Source of the DNA: CAYSDL01 sp964429875
GTDB taxonomy: Bacteria > Fidelibacterota > Marinisomatia > SCGC-AAA003-L08 > D37C17
Direction: 5' to 3'
Length of the DNA: 6,360 nucleotides
Assembly (NCBI GenBank): GCA_964429875.1
Contig: CAYSDL010000064.1
Span: forward strand, 1 to 6,360
Positions 1 through 5,904 of the stretch are shown piece after piece (position 1 is the first letter of the stretch; each line of letters opens with the position of its first letter). A model generated the notes under the pieces. That model was not told where the DNA came from. It searched no databases and saw only the letters and a list, made by a program, of their open reading frames with translations. Made by a program: the position numbers and the translations under genes.

Positions 1-44
1 ATATATTTTGTCCAAAAACTTTCTTTATGATGTTCACTACTCAA
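1..44 (-). CDS. Start of a probable haem-copper oxidase subunit I (partial, cut by left edge)
   Basis: Only the first 14 codons are inside the window, reading leftward from a TTG codon at 44-42. They give MSSEHHKESFWTKY. A strong Shine-Dalgarno sequence, AAAGGAG (complement of 52-58), sits 7 bases upstream and overlaps the stop codon of the ferredoxin gene, so the two are tightly coupled. The pattern of His and acidic residues followed by SFW-x-KY resembles, from memory, the N-terminus of bacterial cytochrome c oxidase subunit I, which usually continues into an I-F-S-T-D-H-K segment at the first membrane helix. That segment lies outside the window, so the product is inferred from a short match plus context (SCO protein and bc-type complex nearby). 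A GTG in another frame, 14 bases from the ribosome site, is less well placed. That a gene starts here is fairly sure; its identity is less so. Confidence 0.5.
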   Translation of the reverse strand, partial: MSSEHHKESFWTKY

Positions 45-51
45 TGTAAAT

Positions 52-58
52 CTCCTTT
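52..58 (-). promoter_or_regulatory. Ribosome binding site deciding a TTG start
   Basis: AAAGGAG on the minus strand lies 7 bases before TTG 44-42. No ATG is nearby. The site supports a TTG initiation codon for the gene that runs off the left edge, and it overlaps the end of the ferredoxin gene, which suggests translational coupling. Confidence 0.6.
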
Positions 59-384
59 TAGTCTATTGTAATGTCTAATCTTTCTTGTAAGTTATCAGTA
101 TTAACCATCCTTATTGCATCCCATGTTAATTTTGTACAAACTCTAGCACATATTTGACAACCTATGCATTCATTAAATCTAATTTGCACAGGCGGAATTG
201 GTGGATAAACATGTTTTTCTAAAGCTACAGGTTCAATACAATCTACTGGACAAAAAGGAACACATGCCTGACATCCTGTACAATTATCTTCATCTACCCA
301 AGCTGTTATCTTGGGTCGCACTTTCTTAGTTGCAATTTTATCTGGTAGTTCTGGAACGTTACTTAAATGATCGTAAGCTTTCAT
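58..384 (-). CDS. Two-cluster 4Fe-4S ferredoxin-type protein
   Basis: Small cytoplasmic electron carrier or peripheral subunit of 108 residues. The first motif has Cys at 35, 38, 41 and 45 followed by Pro (CTGCQACVPFCPVDCI, with an extra Cys49). The second has Cys at 73, 76, 79 and 83 (CIGCQICARVC). In the ferredoxin fold the fourth Cys of each motif ligates the other cluster, so two [4Fe-4S] clusters are expected. There is no signal peptide or membrane helix. A proline-rich insert (YPPIPPVQIRF, 60-70) separates the motifs. I chose ATG 384-382 as the start. A TTG three codons upstream (393-391) is also open, but it has no ribosome site, and GGA within TTGGAAATA is suitably placed for the ATG. 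The gene sits between small membrane-protein genes and the probable oxidase subunit I start. It may therefore donate electrons to, or be part of, a membrane respiratory complex; the partner is not known from the sequence. Confidence 0.9.
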   Translation of the reverse strand: MKAYDHLSNVPELPDKIATKKVRPKITAWVDEDNCTGCQACVPFCPVDCIEPVALEKHVYPPIPPVQIRFNECIGCQICARVCTKLTWDAIRMVNTDNLQERLDITID

Positions 385-427
385 TATTTCCAAATTTTAA
401 TATCTATTAATTTAATAAATATTTCTC

Positions 428-586
428 CTACTTTAAAACAAACTTTTCTATCATAAAACCTATTGAAAAAAAGGCTATACCAATAATAAAAAGATCCCAG
501 TTAATAATATCAGGAAAACTTATAACAAAACTCACACCTAATATAAGCATACCAATTAGCTCTAATGCTTTTGACAAGTAGTAGAT
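428..586 (-). CDS. Small two-helix membrane protein, non-standard start (hypothetical)
   Basis: A short reading frame follows directly after the TAA of the upstream four-helix gene, in the same frame, and ends at TAG 430-428. It encodes up to 52 residues. Two hydrophobic stretches are evident: KALELIGMLILGVSFVISF, then WDLFIIGIAFFSIGFMI with a basic end, EKFVLK. That is the look of a helical hairpin with its C-terminus inside the cell. No ATG stands at the expected position. An AAGGAG site (595-600) lies 8 bases before an ATC codon (586-584), which is ideal spacing for an unusual start. The alternative is TTG at 577-575, giving 49 residues but 17 bases from that site. Very small hydrophobic proteins are common accessory subunits of respiratory complexes, and the neighbours fit that. 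Function is unknown. An internal ATG (550-548) would remove most of the first helix. Confidence 0.55.
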   Translation of the reverse strand: MYYLSKALELIGMLILGVSFVISFPDIINWDLFIIGIAFFSIGFMIEKFVLK

Positions 587-1060
587 TTATTTATCTCCTT
601 CAATCAATTTTCCTAATTTAGAGAGCAAACTAGCTGTATCTTTGAATGCATCATGCTGAAGTTTAATAGTATAGAAAAAATGTAGCATACTAAAGATGTA
701 AAGCCATCCATGTATATATTTAGCTATAGCTTTTGTATGTACTCCCCCTCCAATTACAAATACAGTTCCTACTAAAAGAATATTTAAAGTGATATGTGGA
801 AAAACTTTTTTCTTTGAAGAAATAACCTCTTCATAAAGAGTTTTATCTAAGTTATAATTGATTATAGTTTCTTTAATTGTTTTTCCTGAACCAATAAAGT
901 AAAACATGATCCAGCTTTCTGTAAACATGTAAAATATTGTTGATATAAATGCAAACTGTATATGTGTAGCATTATAAATTTTAAAATGCAAATATCCCTG
1001 AGCACCATTTACAATTAAAAGCGCAACAGATATAATCATTAAAAAGTAACTAAGTAACAT
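587..1060 (-). CDS. Four-helix His-rich membrane protein of unknown function
   Basis: 157 residues with four predicted membrane segments: about 3-25, 35-56, 88-107 and 113-132. The loop between the second and third, about 57-87, is long and charged (KTIKE...SSKKK). Histidines occur near helix ends: H25, H33, H89, H108, H117, H127 and H136, with the striking local pattern GGGVHT-x-IHGW-x-LHFF over 104-129. Paired His in adjacent helices is a common way to hold haem b or a metal, so a small membrane haem protein is possible, but no known family is clearly matched. I recall similar uncharacterised proteins near oxidase genes, without certainty. The ATG at 1060 has no recognisable ribosome site (AAACCT precedes it), so initiation may be leaderless or weak. 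It is the first gene of the left minus-strand run, which continues into the two-helix protein, the ferredoxin and the probable oxidase subunit I. Confidence 0.8.
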   Translation of the reverse strand: MLLSYFLMIISVALLIVNGAQGYLHFKIYNATHIQFAFISTIFYMFTESWIMFYFIGSGKTIKETIINYNLDKTLYEEVISSKKKVFPHITLNILLVGTVFVIGGGVHTKAIAKYIHGWLYIFSMLHFFYTIKLQHDAFKDTASLLSKLGKLIEGDK

Positions 1061-1162
1061 AGGTTTAATTTATTAAAATAATTTAATAGCTTAATAGAAA
1101 GAAATGTTGTTTCGAATTTATTTACATAGGTAAATTATTAAATAATTTTTTAAGGAGAAATA
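1061..1162. promoter_or_regulatory. Divergent promoter region
   Basis: These 102 very AT-rich bases separate the minus-strand respiratory run from the plus-strand copper genes, so both must be transcribed from here. A weak plus-strand candidate is TTGTTT (1107-1112) with TAAATT (1131-1136), 18 bases apart. An imperfect operator-like palindrome, ATTTAC-ATAG-GTAAAT (1120-1135), overlaps that -10. Minus-strand promoter elements cannot be singled out because nearly any hexamer here looks like a -10. Confidence 0.4.
1152..1157 (+). promoter_or_regulatory. Ribosome binding site of the cupredoxin-like gene
   Basis: AAGGAG lies 5 bases before ATG 1163 and fixes that start. Such a clear site contrasts with the 1959, 1060 and 5904 starts in this window, which lack one. 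Confidence 0.75.
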
Positions 1163-1903
1163 ATGTTGAAAACTTTTTTATCAATTATAATTCTATCACA
1201 AGGTTTACTTTTTGCACATTGCGATGGATGTGGTACACATGAGCATAAAAGTGCTGGGTCATTATCAGGAAATGTTAAATATCAAGGTAAAGTACCTAAA
1301 CCTAAACCATTAAAAATGGATGCAGACCCTGTTTGCGGTGCATCTCATGATGGTAGACCTTTCTCAGAAAGTTTTATTGTTGATGAAAATATGAATCTGA
1401 AAAATGTTCTAGTTTGGCTAAAAGATGTCAACTATCAAGGAGGTGTAGAAGAAAAACCTGCTATTATAGATCAAAAAGGATGTATTTATGATCCTCATGT
1501 TTTAGGTGTTATGAGAAACCAAAAAGTAATAATAAAGAATAGTGATGCTACATTACATAACATCCATTCTATGGCAGAAAAAAATGAACAGTTTAACTTT
1601 GCAATGCCAAAAGTGTTAAAAGAAAAAGAAACAACCTTTACCAATATTGAAGAACCATTTTATATTAAATGTGATGTTCACCCTTGGATGAAATGTTGGG
1701 TGTTAGTACAAGATCATCCATTTTTTGCTGTTACTGATATAAATGGGAATTATAAAATCAATGATATTCCTCCAGGTACCTATGAAGTCGTTGCATGGCA
1801 GGAAAAATTTAAAATGAAACGTTCAATTCTTAAAAAAATTGAAATCAAAGATACAGTAGAAACAACACAAGACTTCGTTTTTATTAAACCAGAAAAAAAA
1901 TAA
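1163..1903 (+). CDS. Secreted cupredoxin-like copper protein with C-terminal carboxypeptidase-regulatory-like domain
   Basis: 246 residues. Residues 1-18 form a signal peptide (hydrophobic core FLSIIILSQGLLFA), so the protein is exported. The mature N-terminus begins with a His/Cys cluster, HCDGCGTHEH (19-28), a possible metal site. A beta-sandwich follows (GSLSGNVKYQG, then NVLVWLKDV). The type 1 copper ligands look complete: H132 in SDATLHNIH, then C170, H173 and M176 in CDVHPWMK. The C-x2-H-x2-M spacing is that of amicyanin rather than plastocyanin. Residues about 186-240 (VTDINGNYKINDIPPGTYEV) resemble the carboxypeptidase regulatory-like fold often attached to such domains in proteins annotated as methylamine-utilisation-like. 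No methylamine genes are visible here. A role as soluble electron carrier or copper-binding partner for the neighbouring respiratory genes is inference. The start is supported by AAGGAG 5 bases upstream, and a strong terminator follows the stop. Confidence 0.85.
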   Translation: MLKTFLSIIILSQGLLFAHCDGCGTHEHKSAGSLSGNVKYQGKVPKPKPLKMDADPVCGASHDGRPFSESFIVDENMNLKNVLVWLKDVNYQGGVEEKPAIIDQKGCIYDPHVLGVMRNQKVIIKNSDATLHNIHSMAEKNEQFNFAMPKVLKEKETTFTNIEEPFYIKCDVHPWMKCWVLVQDHPFFAVTDINGNYKINDIPPGTYEVVAWQEKFKMKRSILKKIEIKDTVETTQDFVFIKPEKK

Positions 1904-1913
1904 CCTGAAATTC

Positions 1914-1943
1914 AAAAGGGAGATTAAACATCTCCCTTTTTTT
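1914..1943 (+). terminator. Rho-independent terminator
   Basis: The inverted repeat AAAAGGGAGAT / ATCTCCCTTTT (1914-1924 with 1930-1940) forms an 11-bp stem around a 5-base TAAAC loop. It ends in seven T (1937-1943), beginning 10 bases after the cupredoxin-like stop codon. It should end most transcription from the upstream gene, so the SCO gene just beyond needs read-through or its own promoter. Confidence 0.9.
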
Positions 1944-1952
1944 AGATAAAAT
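1924..1952 (+). promoter_or_regulatory. Possible promoter for the SCO gene overlapping the terminator
   Basis: TAAAAT (1947-1952) matches a -10 at five of six positions, and a poor -35, TTAAAC (1924-1929), lies 17 bases upstream in the terminator loop. Transcription would begin close to ATG 1959, giving a leaderless message. That would agree with the absence of any Shine-Dalgarno sequence before that start. The evidence is weak because the region is AT-rich. Confidence 0.25.
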
Positions 1953-1958
1953 CAATCA

Positions 1959-2786
1959 ATGAAAAAAATACTTTTAGCTCTTTTGTTATTTTCATGTAAT
2001 ACTCCTGAGAAGTATAAAGTCACAGGTATAATAAAAGAAATTAAAATTGATCAAAACAAACTATTGATTGATCATGATGAAATTCCAGGCTTTATGGTAA
2101 AAATGGTCATGTATTTCAACCTTGATGAATCTGTTGACATTAATCAATTTTCTATTAATGATAGTGTATCATTTGATTTAGTCTTAACTAAAAATAATAG
2201 TTATACTATAAATTATCAAAATCTAGGACAATCAAAATTAATTTCAGAAGATAATTTCTGGGATTCTGAAGACAGTCAATATGAAATGAAATCAATCGGT
2301 GAAAAAATCAATGATGCAACATTTCTTACAATAGAAAACAAAGAGTTAAAGCTGTCTGAATTAAAAAGTGATTTAATAGTAATATCATATATTTTCAGTA
2401 GATGCCCAATGCCTAATATGTGCCCAGCTTCAATTATAAAAAATCAATATTTATCAAATCATTTTAAAAATGATAATATTAAATTTTTGCTTATAAGCTT
2501 TGACTATTTATATGATACTCCAGTAGTATTAAACAATATCTATGGTTCATTAAATAAAGATAACTTACTGTTTTTATCCAGCTATAATCATTTAAATGAT
2601 ATAATTATGCTTACTCAACAATCTGGAGCTGGTTTTTGGGGTGTAGAAGAAAATAATATTGGTCACAGTATGAGGACTATAGTTGTTGATCGAAACATGA
2701 AATTAATAAAAACATTTGATGGGACTGACTGGAAACCTGGAGAAGCAAAAAAGGATATAGAAAATATTTTAAAATTTTATAAATAG
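1959..2786 (+). CDS. SCO family lipoprotein with N-terminal CusF-like copper domain
   Basis: 275 residues. SCO proteins deliver copper to, or reduce the thiols of, the CuA site of cytochrome c oxidase outside the inner membrane. Residues 1-13 are a lipoprotein signal ending in the lipobox LFSC, so Cys13 should be lipidated. Residues about 18-90 look like a CusF-type copper-binding domain: H39 and M46, M49 and M51 in IDHDEIPGFMVKMVMYF, a variant of the usual IPGFM-x-AMTM pattern. Residues about 112-275 are the thioredoxin-like SCO domain. Its copper ligands are C149 and C155 in RCPMPNMCP and H236 in GHSMRT, with the supporting motif ISFDYLYDTP. The cysteines are five residues apart, not three as in classical SCO; I recall this longer spacing in many bacterial CusF-SCO fusions. 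No ribosome site precedes ATG 1959. The stop lies one base from the end of the convergent multihaem gene. Placement with the cupredoxin gene and probable oxidase genes fits an assembly role. Confidence 0.9.
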   Translation: MKKILLALLLFSCNTPEKYKVTGIIKEIKIDQNKLLIDHDEIPGFMVKMVMYFNLDESVDINQFSINDSVSFDLVLTKNNSYTINYQNLGQSKLISEDNFWDSEDSQYEMKSIGEKINDATFLTIENKELKLSELKSDLIVISYIFSRCPMPNMCPASIIKNQYLSNHFKNDNIKFLLISFDYLYDTPVVLNNIYGSLNKDNLLFLSSYNHLNDIIMLTQQSGAGFWGVEENNIGHSMRTIVVDRNMKLIKTFDGTDWKPGEAKKDIENILKFYK

Positions 2787-2787
2787 T

Positions 2788-5700
2788 TTACCAATCTTCA
2801 TCCCAATCATCTTCATCTTCTCCTTCATCTTCTGAATCAAAATTATATCCATTAGTTTTAAAATATTCTTTAACTATGTTTGTTATATCTATATCGGTGT
2901 TTTTATTTATTTTATAGATACTACCATCTGGCATTTTAATCGGAACATTAATTATATCATAGATATATTCAGTTATACCTTTCAGCATAACATCAACATC
3001 ACCATTTATATCTACTAGCTCTTTTCCCCATGTAGCTACCGCATCATCAGCATCTAAAATATCTGAAGTTGGCAGATATGGAGCGGGCATTTTTGTTCCA
3101 GGCATAATAGTTTGAGGATTCTTCATCCAATCAACAACCCATTCTGGCCTTAACCTATCTTTTGTCATAGCTAAGTTAGGAGCCCATGTTTGTGCACCTT
3201 GGAGAGGAAATGCTTTACCGTAGAAGTGACAATTATTACATGCACCAAGCTCATGTATTTTAATACCTGCTTTATACTTGTCTGAGTTAGAGTCAACAAT
3301 AAAATCTGATTCAAATGATAAATTATGATTATCCATATGTTGAAACGCATTTATAATAGCATTCCAATCCTCATCTTCAAGCATAGTAAAAGAAGGCATT
3401 CTAACTTGCAAATTTGGCCTAATAGTCATTGGACTTTTAAAAAATGAAAATAACCAATCTGGCTGAGTTTTCAAACCTTGAGTATTTAAATTGGGAGGTG
3501 AATATTCTGGTGTACCTATGACATCAACAATCTGACCTCCAAAATCATCAATAATATGACATCCCTGGCAATTATACTTTTGTATTAATGAATATCCTTT
3601 AAATATGTTTTTATCATCAACTAAATTTTCAATAAGCATTGCATCAGAATACTTATTACTATTAAAACCTAATATTGCAGTAGTGATTGCTTCAATTTCA
3701 TCAGGGGTAAAATAATAATTAGGCATTCTAAGTTTATCTTCAGAGGAGACGACCCTACCTCTATCAAATATTCTTGGATTAGCTAATTTTTGCTCAAACC
3801 ATGAGTAATTATTATGTCCTATTGAATGCAAATGCCCAAAATCTAATTTATCTAGAGGCTTTGAACCTTCTGTTGTTAATTCAGTTCCTATTGGTTTAGA
3901 TTTTTCAAAACCATCAATATTATGACATGTATAACATCCATAATAATTTATACTTTTACTACCTACATATTGAGTTATTTCTGATTCATTCATTTTTTCA
4001 AGTTTTGATAAAGCATCTACTTCAGGATATGATTTTATTAACCACCCTTTAGCAATATTTTTCATTATATCTTTATTATATAAAGGAGGTTTAATATCAT
4101 CAAATTCATTATTCTTCAGTGTTAAGAGATATGCAGTAATATTTGCGGCTTCTTCATGAGACAAGCTAAGATTAGGCATTCTGGTTTCATGATTATAATC
4201 TGATGGATTTTTGATCCAATTATATATCCATTCAGCATCAGTTTTACTTCCCAAACCAATGAGGTTAGGTCCTTGATTTTTTAATAATTCATAACGTGTC
4301 ATTTCATTTACATCATATCCATATCTAGAAATAAGAGGCTCATATGACAGATTTGTATAATCATAATTTTTAGAATTATTATCAACGATATGACATCCCA
4401 TGCACCCCACAGCATTAAATAGTTTTTCTCCTGATTCTACATTACCAATAAACTTTGAAGAATTATTTTTTTTCTTAGGATTATCTTTAAAAAGATATTC
4501 AGTCATAGCATATATTTCTGAATTATTCCTTTCAATCATTTCTGGAGACGAATTATTATCTTGATTGAAAAAATGTGGCATCCAGGTATTGAATCTAAAG
4601 CTCTGAGGGTTTTGGATCCATTTAGAAACCCATTCTTTATCGAGTTTTTCGTTTAAATTTGTTAGTGGTGGACCCGCATTGTTTTGTTTAGGGTATGATT
4701 CAATATGATGACAATTATTACATCCTGATTTAGATATTAAATTTAACCCTAAAGATAATTTTTCTCCACCATCAACAATAGGCTGGCTTTCATGACATGT
4801 AAAACAACTTGCCTGAGTATATTTTGTAGGATACATAGGTTGTAACCAATGATGTATTTTTTCCCAATCATACTTTTCTTCCCACTCTTGCTGTTGCTTA
4901 GGGTTACCTGGTGTATGCGATGAGGAATTAAATGTTGTACCTCGAGCTCTACCAGCATGGCAACTAGTACAACCATATTGATCAATAGGATGAGAAGAAG
5001 CAGCAGTAATGTATAAATCTAAACGTGGATGCGCTGTATATGGCTGCGGAGCATCTATGAAATCTGGATTATCTATGCCTAGATGACAGCTAGTACATCT
5101 ATCAACTGAAGGGACAGAAGCAAAATTAACATCATATTTCACATCACTAACAACAACTTGTTTAACCTTATAGTAAGGATCCATGAAATCAATTATAGGA
5201 AGATCTCTAATAATATCACCAAATTGATCAAACAATGTCATTTTATTTCTATCAAGTTTCTTAATTTTATTCTCTAAAAGATTCACTGCTTTGAGATATC
5301 TGTTTAAATTATCTTCTGCTAGTTTTAAAGATGCTCTTCTGGCTTTAATTACAGTTTCTATTGATTGTACATCTTTTTCAACTTTTTCTTTTTCAAGTTT
5401 TAGGAAGTTCAACTTAACTAAAGATTTCTCATAATTTATTTGACTTGTATTTTTTAAATGATTATCATGATTTTCAACTTGATCTTCTGAATGATGATGA
5501 GAATCTACTATATCTTTTTCATATAAATATTTAAGCACATCAACTTCTGCCTTAAAAAACAAATAATCCATATTTATTTTATAAAATATACCATTATTCT
5601 CTTCGAGAAGATTATTAAGTGAATCAATTTCATTTTTAAACGAATCAAAATTTATCTTTTCTTTATTATATTTTTCTTCAAACTCTACTCTGGAATTAAT

Positions 5701-5904
5701 AATGTTATTTAATTCATCATTGAGTTTATTTTGAGTTATTTGAGCTTCAAGTTTTCTGAAGTTCTTTTGATAAGTTTTGAATTCATCATCATTATCATCT
5801 AAGAACATCCATCCAATTGATAAGAGAAAAAGTATACTTGATATTGCAAACCACTTATTTAGTAGTTTTATATTCCAATATCTTTCGTCGTTTTTATAAT
5901 CCAT
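2788..5904 (-). CDS. Membrane-anchored eight-haem cytochrome c with coiled-coil stalk
   Basis: 1038 residues. A short basic N-terminus precedes one membrane helix (about 18-35, WFAISSILFLLSIGWMFL), a signal anchor that puts the rest outside the membrane. Residues about 41-220 are heptad-like, charged coiled coil, broken by a His-rich loop (DSHHHSEDQVENHDNH, 134-149). Eight CXXCH haem sites begin at Cys 270, 312, 367, 395, 501, 657, 779 and 889. Haems 1-3 lie in a compact region with free His (292, 305, 330, 351, 352) suited to bis-His ligation. Haems 4-8 each start a monohaem cytochrome c module. Each module has a W-x5-NP-like helix and then an MP or RMP motif, giving probable axial Met 442, 576, 727, 836 and 939. 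The C-terminus (1024-1038) is almost all Asp/Glu. The start ATG directly follows the TAA of the cytochrome b-like gene, with no ribosome site, so translation is probably coupled. It likely carries electrons from a quinol-oxidising bc-type complex to an oxidase; cytochrome identity is sure, partner assignment is inference. Confidence 0.92.
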   Translation of the reverse strand: MDYKNDERYWNIKLLNKWFAISSILFLLSIGWMFLDDNDDEFKTYQKNFRKLEAQITQNKLNDELNNIINSRVEFEEKYNKEKINFDSFKNEIDSLNNLLEENNGIFYKINMDYLFFKAEVDVLKYLYEKDIVDSHHHSEDQVENHDNHLKNTSQINYEKSLVKLNFLKLEKEKVEKDVQSIETVIKARRASLKLAEDNLNRYLKAVNLLENKIKKLDRNKMTLFDQFGDIIRDLPIIDFMDPYYKVKQVVVSDVKYDVNFASVPSVDRCTSCHLGIDNPDFIDAPQPYTAHPRLDLYITAASSHPIDQYGCTSCHAGRARGTTFNSSSHTPGNPKQQQEWEEKYDWEKIHHWLQPMYPTKYTQASCFTCHESQPIVDGGEKLSLGLNLISKSGCNNCHHIESYPKQNNAGPPLTNLNEKLDKEWVSKWIQNPQSFRFNTWMPHFFNQDNNSSPEMIERNNSEIYAMTEYLFKDNPKKKNNSSKFIGNVESGEKLFNAVGCMGCHIVDNNSKNYDYTNLSYEPLISRYGYDVNEMTRYELLKNQGPNLIGLGSKTDAEWIYNWIKNPSDYNHETRMPNLSLSHEEAANITAYLLTLKNNEFDDIKPPLYNKDIMKNIAKGWLIKSYPEVDALSKLEKMNESEITQYVGSKSINYYGCYTCHNIDGFEKSKPIGTELTTEGSKPLDKLDFGHLHSIGHNNYSWFEQKLANPRIFDRGRVVSSEDKLRMPNYYFTPDEIEAITTAILGFNSNKYSDAMLIENLVDDKNIFKGYSLIQKYNCQGCHIIDDFGGQIVDVIGTPEYSPPNLNTQGLKTQPDWLFSFFKSPMTIRPNLQVRMPSFTMLEDEDWNAIINAFQHMDNHNLSFESDFIVDSNSDKYKAGIKIHELGACNNCHFYGKAFPLQGAQTWAPNLAMTKDRLRPEWVVDWMKNPQTIMPGTKMPAPYLPTSDILDADDAVATWGKELVDINGDVDVMLKGITEYIYDIINVPIKMPDGSIYKINKNTDIDITNIVKEYFKTNGYNFDSEDEGEDEDDWDEDW

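Noticed and set aside
385..393. TTG start for the ferredoxin, adding three residues
   Set aside because: It has no ribosome site of its own, and the ATG at 384 has a GGA at suitable spacing. A stop codon lies just upstream, so no longer form exists.
385..427. A roughly 12-codon frame after GGAG at the end of the two-helix gene, overlapping the ferredoxin start
   Set aside because: It is too short, has no normal start codon and shows no recognisable composition; probably chance in AT-rich DNA.
1211..1222. Lipobox at Cys20 of the cupredoxin-like protein
   Set aside because: The residues before Cys are F-A-H, and His at -1 does not fit signal peptidase II. Cleavage after LFA by signal peptidase I is more likely.
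4749..4985. A 78-codon minus-strand open frame
   Set aside because: It lies wholly inside the multihaem cytochrome gene in another frame, across the segment holding haem sites 2 and 3, and has no domain or ribosome site.
2788..5904. Nucleotide-level tandem repeat in the multihaem gene
   Set aside because: The haem modules resemble each other only in motifs; spacing and bases differ, so they are ancient protein repeats, not a recent DNA repeat.
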